Shown here piece by piece: positions 46,063 to 54,351 of a DNA stretch of 64,000 nt (the stretch's first letter is position 1; each line of letters begins with the position of its first letter). Position numbers and translations under genes: made by a program. The stretch comes from Bradyrhizobium sp. LMTR 3. Lineage in GTDB: Bacteria; Pseudomonadota; Alphaproteobacteria; Rhizobiales; Xanthobacteraceae. The notes below the pieces were generated by a model. It did not search any database. It was not told where the DNA came from and saw nothing but the letters and a program-made list of their open reading frames with translations. The stretch covers positions 124,001-188,000 of the forward strand of contig NZ_MAXC01000023.1 in assembly GCF_001693485.1 (NCBI RefSeq), in the 5' to 3' direction.

Positions 46063-48459
46063 CTACAGCCGCGTCAGCCGCAATCGCAGCGCGTTGCCGA
46101 CGACGCTGACCGACGATAGCGCCATCGCGGCGGCGGCGATGATCGGTGACAGCAAGAGGCCGAACGCCGGATAGAGAATACCTGCAGCGATCGGGATGCC
46201 GGCGGCGTTGTAGATGAAGGCGAAGAACAGGTTCTGCCTGATATTGCGCATGGTCGCCTGCGACAGCCGGCGGGCGCGGACGATGCCGCCGAGATCGCCC
46301 TTCAGCAACGTGATGCCGGCGCTCTCCATCGCAACATCCGTTCCCGTGCCCATCGCAATGCCGACTTCGGCTGCGGCGAGCGCCGGCGCGTCGTTGACGC
46401 CGTCGCCGGCCATCGCAACGATCTTGCCGGCCTTCTGCAGTTTTGCGACCACCGCGCTCTTCTGATCGGGCAGCACTTCCGCCTCGACCTCGGCGATACC
46501 AAGGCCGCGTGCGACGGCGTTCGCTGTGGTTCTGTTATCGCCGGTCAGCATGATGACCTTGATGCCCTCGGCAGCCAGTGCCTTCAGGGCGTCGGGTGTC
46601 GATGCTTTCACGGGATCGGCGATCGCGAACAATCCCGCGAGCTTGCCGTCAACCGCCATGTTGATCACCGTCGCGCCGTCGCCGCGCAGACGTTCGCCCT
46701 GTTCGTTCAACGCGCTGGCATCGATGCCGAGGAACTGCAGGAAATTTGCGTTGCCGAGCACGATGGGCTTGCCGTCGACCTTGCCGGTGGCGCCCTTGCC
46801 GGTCGGCGAATCGAATGCCTCGACCTTGCCGAGATCGAGATTGCGCTCTTTGGCCGACCGCACGATGGCGTCGGCCAGCGGGTGTTCGCTGGCCCGCTCG
46901 ACGCTCGCCGCCAGCCGCAGAATTTCTGCCTCTTCAAATCCCGCGGCCGTCACGATGGTGACCACCTTCGGCTTGCCCTCGGTCAGCGTGCCCGTTTTGT
47001 CGACCACCAGCGTGTCGATCCTCTCCATGCGCTCCAGCGCCTCGGCGTTCTTGATCAGAACGCCGGCCTGGGCGCCGTGGCCGACGCCGACCATGATCGA
47101 CATCGGCGTGGCGAGGCCGAGCGCGCAGGGACAGGCGATGATGAGGACGCTGACGGCGGCGACCAGGCCAAATGCCATGCGCGGCTCCGGTCCGAACCAG
47201 GCCCAGGCGCCGAACGCCAGCAACGCCACGGCGATGACGACAGGCACGAACCAGCCGGAAACCTGATCGGCCAGGCGCTGGATCGGCGCACGGGAGCGCT
47301 GCGCATCCGCCACCATTTTCACGATCTGCGACAGCAGCGTGTCGCGGCCAACTTTGTCGGCGCGCATGATGAAGCCGCCGGACTGGTTGAGCGTGCCTGA
47401 AATGACCTTGCTGCCGGGCTCCTTGGTCACCGGCATGGATTCGCCCGTTACCAGCGACTCGTCGAGCGAGGAGCGGCCTTCGAGGATGACGCCGTCGACC
47501 GGCACCTTCTCGCCCGGCCGGACCCGCAGTTTGTCGCCCACCGCCAGCGCGTCGATCTCGACCTCATGATCCGTGCCATCGTCGCCGATGCGGCGGGCGG
47601 TCTTCGGCGCAAGCTGCAGCAGCGCCTTGATCGCGCCTGACGTCGCTTCGCGGGCACGGAGTTCGAGCACTTGGCCCAGCAGCACGAGCACGGTGATGAC
47701 CGCCGCCGCTTCGAAATAGACCGCGACCGCTCCGCCATGGCCGCGGAAGGTGGCGGGGAAGATGCCGGGCGCAACGGTGCCGACCACGCTGTAGGCATAG
47801 GCCACGCCGGTGCCCATCGCGATCAGCGTGAACATGTTGAGATTGCGCGTCACCAGCGACTGCCGGCCACGCACGAAGAACGGCCAGCCGGCCCAGAGCA
47901 CGACCGGGGTGGCGAACGCTAGCTGAATCCAGTTCGACAGCGTCTGGTCGACCCAGCCATGGCCGCCGACGAGGTGGCCGCCCATCTCCAGAACGACGGC
48001 CGGCAGCGAAAGCACGAGGCCGATCCAGAAGCGGCGCGTCATGTCCGCGAGTTCCGGATTGGGTGGCGCATCGAGGCTTGCCACCTCCGGCTCCAGCGCC
48101 ATGCCGCAGATCGGGCAGCTTCCCGGACCGACCTGGCGGATCTCGGGGTGCATCGGGCAGGTGTAGATCGTGCCCTCCGGCACGGCGGCCTTCGGCCTCT
48201 TGTCCTTATCGAGATAGGCGACGGGATCGGCGGCGAATTTGGTGCGGCAGCCGGCCGAGCAGAAATGAAAGGTCTCGCCATGATGGTCGAAGCGGTGCTT
48301 GCTGGTCGCGGGATCGACGCTCATGCCGCAGACGGGATCGCGCACGGTCGCCGAACCGGCGGCTTGATGGCCGTGGTGGCTGTGACTGGCGTGGCCATGC
48401 CCGCCGCAGCAGGCGCCCTTCGAAGCGCCGTTTCGATCGGCGTTTTCATTGTTGTTCAT
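46063..48459 (-). CDS. copA: Copper-translocating P1B-type ATPase with YHS and HMBD domains
   Basis: 798 residues from ATG 48459; three ATGs stand in a row, and GGAG lies six bases before the third. The N-terminus has a His-rich stretch (GGHGHASHSHHGHQ), a YHS/TRASH domain (RDPVCGMSV to FHFCSAGCRTKF) and a heavy-metal-binding domain (YTCPMHPEI to CPICGMAL). There is no classical HMA domain. Membrane helices, the CPC ion site in IIACPCALG (443-445), phospho-aspartate DKTGT (487-491) and GDGVNDAPAL follow. The CPC motif and the CsoR partner point to export of copper or silver. Confidence 0.94.
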   Translation of the reverse strand: MNNNENADRNGASKGACCGGHGHASHSHHGHQAAGSATVRDPVCGMSVDPATSKHRFDHHGETFHFCSAGCRTKFAADPVAYLDKDKRPKAAVPEGTIYTCPMHPEIRQVGPGSCPICGMALEPEVASLDAPPNPELADMTRRFWIGLVLSLPAVVLEMGGHLVGGHGWVDQTLSNWIQLAFATPVVLWAGWPFFVRGRQSLVTRNLNMFTLIAMGTGVAYAYSVVGTVAPGIFPATFRGHGGAVAVYFEAAAVITVLVLLGQVLELRAREATSGAIKALLQLAPKTARRIGDDGTDHEVEIDALAVGDKLRVRPGEKVPVDGVILEGRSSLDESLVTGESMPVTKEPGSKVISGTLNQSGGFIMRADKVGRDTLLSQIVKMVADAQRSRAPIQRLADQVSGWFVPVVIAVALLAFGAWAWFGPEPRMAFGLVAAVSVLIIACPCALGLATPMSIMVGVGHGAQAGVLIKNAEALERMERIDTLVVDKTGTLTEGKPKVVTIVTAAGFEEAEILRLAASVERASEHPLADAIVRSAKERNLDLGKVEAFDSPTGKGATGKVDGKPIVLGNANFLQFLGIDASALNEQGERLRGDGATVINMAVDGKLAGLFAIADPVKASTPDALKALAAEGIKVIMLTGDNRTTANAVARGLGIAEVEAEVLPDQKSAVVAKLQKAGKIVAMAGDGVNDAPALAAAEVGIAMGTGTDVAMESAGITLLKGDLGGIVRARRLSQATMRNIRQNLFFAFIYNAAGIPIAAGILYPAFGLLLSPIIAAAAMALSSVSVVGNALRLRLTRL

Positions 48460-48482
48460 CATCATCTCCGGCACTTGAAACC

Positions 48483-48501
48483 TATACCCTGTAGGGGTAT
48501 A
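48483..48501. promoter_or_regulatory. CsoR-type operator between copA and csoR
   Basis: TATACCC and GGGTATA are perfect 7-bp inverted repeats around the five bases TGTAG. G-tract palindromes of this form are bound by CsoR/RcnR-family repressors. The site lies 9 bp before the csoR ATG and about 24 bp before the copA start, so one repressor could silence both genes. Confidence 0.8.
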
Positions 48502-48509
48502 TAGGCCGC

Positions 48510-48785
48510 ATGCGAAAAGACATCAAGGCATCCTGTCAGAAACGTCTCAGCCGGATCGAGGGCCAGGTCCGCGGCCTGTCACGAATGGTTGATGAGGACC
48601 GTTACTGCATCGACATCGTTACCCAGATCTCCGCCGTCCGGGCCGCGCTGCGGCGCGTCGAGGAGGAGGTGTTGCGGGATCACGTGGCGCATTGCGTCGA
48701 GCACGCCATCACCAGCGGCAACAAGGCCGACCAGCGCGAAAAGATCGCTGAACTGATGGACGTGATCGGGCGCTCGGACCGGTAG
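48510..48785 (+). CDS. csoR: CsoR-family copper-sensing repressor
   Basis: 91 residues, all alpha-helical. The CsoR/RcnR family opening KRLSRIEGQVRGLSRMVDED is followed by the ligand set C33, H58, C62, spaced exactly as Cys-His-Cys in Mycobacterium CsoR, which binds Cu(I). With metal bound the protein leaves DNA and the ATPase is made. It is divergent from copA across a 50-bp gap that holds a matching palindrome. Confidence 0.92.
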   Translation: MRKDIKASCQKRLSRIEGQVRGLSRMVDEDRYCIDIVTQISAVRAALRRVEEEVLRDHVAHCVEHAITSGNKADQREKIAELMDVIGRSDR

Positions 48786-48862
48786 CATCGCGGCAATGGT
48801 CTCGTGGGATGATTGGTAATTATCGCTTCCGAGCCAGTCGCGCGCCTTGATCCAGATCAGTG

Positions 48863-49297
48863 TCAGTCGTGCCTGCGCGTCCGCGGCTTCTTGCCCGAGG
48901 CCGTCGGGATCATCACCACGCGGCCATAGCGCACGCCGCGCTCGGCGATGATGTGGTCGGCCAGGTGCCGGACCTCGCCGCTCGCGCCCTTCAGCGCCGT
49001 CACCTCCATGCAAGAATCGTCGTCGAGATGCACATGCAGCGTCGCCAGCGACAGATCGTGGTGGCCGTGGAAGTTCTGCACCAGCCGTTTTGAGAGGTCG
49101 CGCGCGGCGTGATCGTAGACGTAGACCAGTGCGGCGACGCATTGGCCCGACGGCGTGGCGTTCTCGGCGCTTTGCTGCAGGCCAGCGCGCGCGAGATCGC
49201 GGATGATCTCGGAGCGGCTCTGATAGCCGCGGGCTTCCGCCGCCGCGTCGATCTCGGCGAGCAGTTCGTCTTCGATCGTGATCGTAATCCGTTGCAT
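48863..49297 (-). CDS. nikR: Nickel-responsive regulator NikR
   Basis: 144 residues. An N-terminal ribbon-helix-helix domain (ITITIEDELLAEIDAAAEAR, GYQSRSEIIRDLARAGLQQS) is joined to an ACT-like metal domain. The high-affinity nickel ligands of E. coli NikR (H76, H87, H89, C95) are matched by H77, H88, H90 and C96 in FHGHHD and LHVHLDDDSC. NikR represses nickel uptake genes when nickel is high. The perfect operator 24 bp upstream of its start suggests it also controls itself. No nikABCDE genes are in the window. Confidence 0.95.
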   Translation of the reverse strand: MQRITITIEDELLAEIDAAAEARGYQSRSEIIRDLARAGLQQSAENATPSGQCVAALVYVYDHAARDLSKRLVQNFHGHHDLSLATLHVHLDDDSCMEVTALKGASGEVRHLADHIIAERGVRYGRVVMIPTASGKKPRTRRHD

Positions 49298-49321
49298 GGA
49301 AAATTCCGTGGGGAGCGTCCG

Positions 49322-49349
49322 GTATGATATTTCTATTGTAACATCATAC
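49322..49349. promoter_or_regulatory. NikR operator between nikR and TonB-dependent receptor
   Basis: GTATGA (49322-49327) and TCATAC (49344-49349) are separated by exactly 16 bases, the E. coli NikR consensus with no mismatch. It sits 24 bp before the nikR start and 86 bp before the receptor start on the other strand, so both are probably repressed by nickel-bound NikR. Confidence 0.92.
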
Positions 49350-49435
49350 CGCGCTTGCTAGCGTTGAGATGCTGGTTAAGTCGAACTGATGCGGTCGTGC
49401 GCCGATTGTAGCAGTTGTCGTGCGGGGCATGAGCG

Positions 49436-51637
49436 TTGCGGCGGGTTACTTGGGGAGCACTTTCGGCTGCCGCATCCCTATTGGCCCTGGGGTCTCCGGC
49501 CGACGCGCAGAGCGTCGCTGGGACATACCCAGGCCAGCTTCCCGCTGTGACCGTCAATCCTCCCGAAATGGGGCCGCGCAACCGGGCCAAGCCACCGCGC
49601 CGTGAGCAAACCGCGCAAAGCCCATCCGCGGTTCAACCAAGCACGCCCGCACCATCACCCGTCAGCAGCGGCGTGGCGTCCGGCTCCGCGACGGCGGGGC
49701 TCGCATACCTGCAACCGACCGCAGCCAGTGCCACGACGATCAGCGGCACGGAGCTGAACGCCCGGCCTTTCTCGCGCGTCGGCGAGGCGCTGGAGGCGGT
49801 GCCCGGGCTGATCGTTACCCAGCATTCCGGCGAGGGCAAAGCCAACCAGTATTTTCTGCGCGGCTTCAATCTCGATCACGGCACCGATCTCGCCATCAGC
49901 GTCGACGGCATGCCGGTCAACATGCCGAGCCATGGTCACGGCCAGGGCTATGCCGACATCAATTTTCTGATTCCGGAGCTGGTGCAGTCAGTCAGTGTCC
50001 GCAAGGGACCGTACTTCGCCGATCAGGGTGATTTCGCATCCGCGGGCGCTGTCGCCATCGACTATGTCAACCGGCTGCCGAAGAACGTCACCGAGCTGAC
50101 GTTCGGCAGTTTTGGCTATCACCGCGCGCTGGCGGCGGGGTCGACGGCGGTCGGCGCAGGCACCTTGCTCAGCGCGTTCGAGGGCGTCGCATATAACGGT
50201 CCATGGGACGTGCCCGACAATGTGCGCAAGCTCAACGGCGTGCTGCGCTACAGCCAGGGCACTGCGACCGACGGCTTTACGCTGTCGGCGATGGCCTATT
50301 CGAACGGCTGGAATTCGACCGACCAGGTGGCGCAGCGCGCGATCGACCAGGGCGTGATCGACCGGTTCGGGACGCTCGATCCGACCGATGGCGGCGTCTC
50401 GAGCCGGTTCTCGCTGTCGAGCAACTGGGCGCAGTCGAGCGAATACGGGCAGAGCAAGGTCAACGCCTATGTGATCAACTCGTCGCTGCGGCTCTACAAT
50501 AACTTCACCTATTTTCTCGACGATCCCGTCAATGGCGATCAGTTCAGTCAGATGGACCGGCGCACGGTCTATGGCCTTAACGCCAGCCACGCTTTCGATG
50601 TACGCGTGGGTGGGATCGAAACGCAGACCCGCATCGGACTGCAGACGCGGGGCGACGATATCCGCGTCGGCCTGTTCAAGACGTTGCAGCGCGAGACGCT
50701 TTCGACCGTTCGCGAAGACAGCGTGAAGGAAGGTAACGTTGGCCTTTGGGCCGACACGACGGCGCGCTGGACCGACTGGCTGCGCACCACGGTCGGCATC
50801 CGCGAGGATTATTTTGCGGGCAGGGTGCTCAGCGATACGCCGCAAAATTCCGGCAACGCGCGGGCGTCGATGGCGAGCCCCAAGGCCGGGTTTGTGCTGG
50901 GGCCATGGTATCGAACGGAGTTCTACGGCAATGCTGGCTACGGCCTGCACTCCAACGATATCAGAGGCGCAACCATCACGGTCGATCCGCTCGACAAAGT
51001 GACGCCGCAGGATCGCGTGCCGCTGCTGGTCCGATCGAAGGGCGGCGAGATCGGCATCCGCACCAAAGCGATTGAAGGCCTTACCAGCTCGCTTGCGGTG
51101 TTCGTGCTGGATTTCGATTCCGAGCTGCTGTTTGTCGGCGATGCCGGCACCACCGAACCGAGCCGGCCCAGCCGGCGCGTCGGTGTGGAATGGACCAACC
51201 AATATAAAATGCTGCCGTGGATGCGGCTCGATTTCGATGTCGCCTACACCCGCGCCCGCTTCACTGATGTCGATCCGGTCGGAAATTTCATCCCGGGCGC
51301 GCCGGCATGGCTCGCGAGCGGCGGTGTGACATTCGGTGGCGAGGCCGGCTGGTTCGGCGCGCTGCGGGGACGCTATTTCGGCCCGCGCCCGCTGATCGAG
51401 GACGACAGCGTCCGCTCGCAATCAGCGCTGATCTTCAACGCGCGCGCGGGCTACAAATTCGACAATGGCCTGCGGCTGCAGCTCGACGTGCTCAATCTCT
51501 TCAATGCGAAGACCAGCCAGATCGAGTACTACTACCTGTCGCGATTGCCGGGCGAGCCGATCGGCGGCGTGGCTGACCGGCATGTCCATCCGGCGGAGCC
51601 GCTCGCGGTACGACTGACGCTGGCGGGAAGATTCTAG
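49436..51637 (+). CDS. TonB-dependent outer-membrane receptor, probable nickel importer
   Basis: 733 residues. A signal peptide ends near residue 24 (LALGSPADA). A Ton-box-like AVTVNPP at about 37-43 and a proline/serine-rich linker follow, then a plug domain (about 100-205, with VPGLIVTQHSGEGKANQYFL and the His-rich MPSHGHGQGYADINF) and a 22-strand-type barrel ending in RF, the outer-membrane terminal signature. The start is a TTG immediately after an in-frame TGA, with no better choice. The NikR operator upstream points to nickel as the substrate, possibly as a chelate. Confidence 0.9.
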   Translation: MRRVTWGALSAAASLLALGSPADAQSVAGTYPGQLPAVTVNPPEMGPRNRAKPPRREQTAQSPSAVQPSTPAPSPVSSGVASGSATAGLAYLQPTAASATTISGTELNARPFSRVGEALEAVPGLIVTQHSGEGKANQYFLRGFNLDHGTDLAISVDGMPVNMPSHGHGQGYADINFLIPELVQSVSVRKGPYFADQGDFASAGAVAIDYVNRLPKNVTELTFGSFGYHRALAAGSTAVGAGTLLSAFEGVAYNGPWDVPDNVRKLNGVLRYSQGTATDGFTLSAMAYSNGWNSTDQVAQRAIDQGVIDRFGTLDPTDGGVSSRFSLSSNWAQSSEYGQSKVNAYVINSSLRLYNNFTYFLDDPVNGDQFSQMDRRTVYGLNASHAFDVRVGGIETQTRIGLQTRGDDIRVGLFKTLQRETLSTVREDSVKEGNVGLWADTTARWTDWLRTTVGIREDYFAGRVLSDTPQNSGNARASMASPKAGFVLGPWYRTEFYGNAGYGLHSNDIRGATITVDPLDKVTPQDRVPLLVRSKGGEIGIRTKAIEGLTSSLAVFVLDFDSELLFVGDAGTTEPSRPSRRVGVEWTNQYKMLPWMRLDFDVAYTRARFTDVDPVGNFIPGAPAWLASGGVTFGGEAGWFGALRGRYFGPRPLIEDDSVRSQSALIFNARAGYKFDNGLRLQLDVLNLFNAKTSQIEYYYLSRLPGEPIGGVADRHVHPAEPLAVRLTLAGRF

Positions 51638-51640
51638 ATT

Positions 51641-51765
51641 GTAGGGTGGGCAAAGGCGCGTCAGCGCCGTGTCCACCATCCATCCGATATGTCGCCTCAA
51701 ATGGTGGGCACGCTTCCGCCTTCGCTCGTTGAGCTACGGCGGACAAGTCGCTTTGCCCACCCTAC
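51641..51765. repeat. Palindromic intergenic repeat, family A, copy 3 (with inserted mini-repeat)
   Basis: Outer arms GTAGGGTGGGCAAAGG and CTTTGCCCACCCTAC as in the other copies, but the right arm is interrupted by about 32 bp at 51717-51748. It lies between the convergent receptor and YiiX-like genes. Confidence 0.85.
51717..51748. repeat. 32-bp mini-repeat inserted in a family A arm
   Basis: CGCCTTCGCTCGTTGAGCTA continuing to GGCGGACAAGT is absent from the same spot in the other three family A copies. A near-identical sequence lies inverted at 59807-59844 upstream of pheS. Its ends CCGCC/GGCGG are partly self-complementary. Confidence 0.75.
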
Positions 51766-51774
51766 GATTGGTCT

Positions 51775-52758
51775 CTACGCTACCACTTCCGGCCTGCGCG
51801 GCCTCGTGCGGCGCTCGGGCGAGCGGACCGGGACATATTCGACGGCGAGATAATGTTCCGACACGGTGACGCGCTCGATCATCGTGGTCTCGACGGTCAC
51901 TTCATCAGCCGCAGCCGGAAGCGGCGTCTCTTCGTCAATCTCTTCAGGAACAAGCGGCGGCGACTTGACCTCTGGAAACACACCGAATTGGCCCGCTACC
52001 TCCGGGAGCGGCTTCTGTTTGTCGGCCCAGTGCAAGGCCGTGTAGTCGAAGCCGTGCACGATGGTGGGTTTGACGACTTCGAAATAGGGCGAGATGTCGA
52101 AATCGCGCGGCATGTAGAGCGACGAATCGCGGATATGCAGGATTTCGCGCCGGGCCTTTCGCGAGGCGGCGCGGGTAATCTTGGGCAGGATCGGATAGCG
52201 CACGGCGTCGAAGGCTTGCGCGATCAGCGCCGAGCAGATGATCTTGGTGGGATCGCCGGAGCCGAACGCGATCATGCGCCGCCGCCATCGCTGCGGTATC
52301 GGCAATGGAATCAGATAGCGCATCAAATCGACGATGTTCTTGGTGTCGTAGCCGAAGCCGATCCGGTTGATGGCGTAGCGGCACACCGTGGTACGGTCCT
52401 CGTAGGACAGGCCGACCGGGCGGCAAATGCGGGTGTGATAGGGAAAATACTTCGACAGCGGCGCCGAAGTGACGCCCTCGCCGATATTGGCCTCGATCAG
52501 CACATGCGGCTCGCCGTCGGGCTCGGTGGCGCCGTCAACCGGGCCGACATAGAGCGCGCCATGCGACCAGGTGGACTGCGTGAGGTATTTGATGATGCCG
52601 GAGATGCGGTTGTTGCCTTCGACCAGCAGCACATCGCCGGGCTCGATGACGCCGCGCAGATGTTCGGGGTCGCTGGGCGTGAACGGCTCATAGCCCGGGA
52701 CTTCCTTCTGCAGGTAGCCCGCAATCAACTGGCCGATGGTGTCGAGCATTACGCCCAT
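51775..52758 (-). CDS. YiiX/YebB-like permuted NlpC/P60 cysteine hydrolase
   Basis: 327 residues. The permuted papain-like (peptidase C92-type) core starts with IEPGDVLLVEGNNRISGIIK, has the likely catalytic histidine in STWSHGALYVG and the cysteine in KIICSALIAQAFD. Related enzymes cut amide or ester bonds in cell-wall peptides or lipids. The C-terminal 80 residues are an acidic, proline-rich tail ending in basic residues (RRTRPRRP). No signal peptide is seen. The start at 52758 has GGGGGAG upstream. Confidence 0.82.
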   Translation of the reverse strand: MGVMLDTIGQLIAGYLQKEVPGYEPFTPSDPEHLRGVIEPGDVLLVEGNNRISGIIKYLTQSTWSHGALYVGPVDGATEPDGEPHVLIEANIGEGVTSAPLSKYFPYHTRICRPVGLSYEDRTTVCRYAINRIGFGYDTKNIVDLMRYLIPLPIPQRWRRRMIAFGSGDPTKIICSALIAQAFDAVRYPILPKITRAASRKARREILHIRDSSLYMPRDFDISPYFEVVKPTIVHGFDYTALHWADKQKPLPEVAGQFGVFPEVKSPPLVPEEIDEETPLPAAADEVTVETTMIERVTVSEHYLAVEYVPVRSPERRTRPRRPEVVA

Positions 52759-52947
52759 GAAACTCCCCCAGAGCGGCTTTTCTTCCGCTTTTTTTGTTTC
52801 CTTATCATGGTCGCAAGCCGTTTCAATTTAGTTCATGCGGGAGGCTGGTCAATCATGATTGATTTACCATGAGTGTTGCTGCGTCACGTGAGATGCTGCA
52901 CAGTTCGCTAGCTGTTCTCTCGTCCTTCAGGTCCTGGAAACCATGAC

Positions 52948-54351
52948 ATGACATTGACCCGCCGCACCTTTCTGTCGGCGTCCGCAGGCCTGGCGGCGGT
53001 TCCGGTTTTGTCTGGTGCGCGTGCGGGGGCCGCGCCCTTGCCGCGGGATGCCGACATCGTGGTGATCGGCGCGGGTGCGGCCGGCATTGCTGCGGCGCGG
53101 CGGATCATGGCGGCGAACCGCAGGGTGATCGTGGTGGAAGCGGCGAGCCAGATCGGCGGCCGCTGCCAGACCGACGTTTCGACTTTCGACGTACCGTTCG
53201 ACCGCGGCGCGCGCTGGATGCACAATCCCGAGACCAATCCGATGATCAAGCTTGCGCGGGCGGCCGGGCTCGAGCTCACGAGCGCGCCATCGGGCCAGAA
53301 GATCCGGATCGGTCGCCGCAGCGCCCGCGCCGGCGAGACCGAAGAGTTTCTGGCGGCGCTGGTACGCGCCAACCGCGCCATCGACGAGGCCGCGCGGCGG
53401 TTCGATGTTTCCTGTGCCTCCGTGCTGCCGAAGGATCTCGGCGTTTGGGCGGGCACGGCGGAATTTGTGCTGGGGGCCGGCTTCTCCGGCAAGGATCTGA
53501 ACGACGTCTCGGTCGGCGACAAGTCGCGCGCGCAGGACCGCAACATCGCGATCGGCTGCCGCCAGGGACTGGGCACGCTGATCGCAAAACTCGGCGAGCA
53601 GGTGCCGGTAGCGCTGTCGACGCCCGCCAATCGCGTCGTCTGGAGCAACCGCGACGTCATGGTGGAAACACCTGCCGGAAAGATCGTCGCCCGCGCAGCC
53701 GTCGTCACAGTGTCGAGCAACGTGTTGGCGGCCGGCAATATCAAATTCGCGCCCGACATTCCGAAGCGCATGCTCGACGCGGCTTCGAAACTCAGCCTCG
53801 GCAGCTACGACCGGATCGCCCTGCAGATGGCGGGCAATCCGCTCGGCCTCGCCCGTGACGACGTCGTCATCGAGCAGAGCAGTTCGACCAAGACGGCGCT
53901 GATATCAGCCAATATCGGCGGCTCGTCGCTCTGCATCCTTGATGTCGGCGGCTCGTTCGGCCGCGATCTTTCCGCGCAGGGCGAGAAGGCGATGGTGGCG
54001 TTTGCAGTGGAATGGCTGACAAAACTGTACGGCAGCGAGGCGGCCGCCGCGGTGACGAAATCGAGCGCGACGCGCTGGAACGCCGCGCCGTTCGCGCTCG
54101 GTGCGATGTCCGCAGCCGGTCCTGGGGGGCAATCCTCGCGAAAGGTTCTGACCGAACCGATCGGCTGCATGTATATCGCCGGCGAAGCGACCCATGAAAC
54201 GCTGTGGGGAACGATCGACGGCGCCTGGGAGAGCGGCGAGCGCGCGGCAGAGGCGGCACTGCGGCGGATCGGCGCGTTGAAGGATCCCGAGCCGGAGGCG
54301 CGGCCGGCGAAGCAGCGGCAGCGGCGGCGTGCACCGTCTCCGATCAACTGA
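52948..54351 (+). CDS. Tat-exported flavin-containing amine oxidase family protein
   Basis: 467 residues. A twin-arginine leader TRRTFLSASAGLAAVPVLSG is followed by the FAD-binding VVIGAGAAGIAAARRI and the GGR element in ASQIGGRCQTDVS. A C-terminal segment, GCMYIAGEATHETLWGTIDG, closes the flavin site as in monoamine oxidases. Substrate is unknown; periplasmic members oxidise amines or polyamines. A basic glutamine-rich tail (AKQRQRRR) ends it. The stop overlaps the next ATG as TGATG, so the pair is coupled. Confidence 0.9.
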   Translation: MTLTRRTFLSASAGLAAVPVLSGARAGAAPLPRDADIVVIGAGAAGIAAARRIMAANRRVIVVEAASQIGGRCQTDVSTFDVPFDRGARWMHNPETNPMIKLARAAGLELTSAPSGQKIRIGRRSARAGETEEFLAALVRANRAIDEAARRFDVSCASVLPKDLGVWAGTAEFVLGAGFSGKDLNDVSVGDKSRAQDRNIAIGCRQGLGTLIAKLGEQVPVALSTPANRVVWSNRDVMVETPAGKIVARAAVVTVSSNVLAAGNIKFAPDIPKRMLDAASKLSLGSYDRIALQMAGNPLGLARDDVVIEQSSSTKTALISANIGGSSLCILDVGGSFGRDLSAQGEKAMVAFAVEWLTKLYGSEAAAAVTKSSATRWNAAPFALGAMSAAGPGGQSSRKVLTEPIGCMYIAGEATHETLWGTIDGAWESGERAAEAALRRIGALKDPEPEARPAKQRQRRRAPSPIN

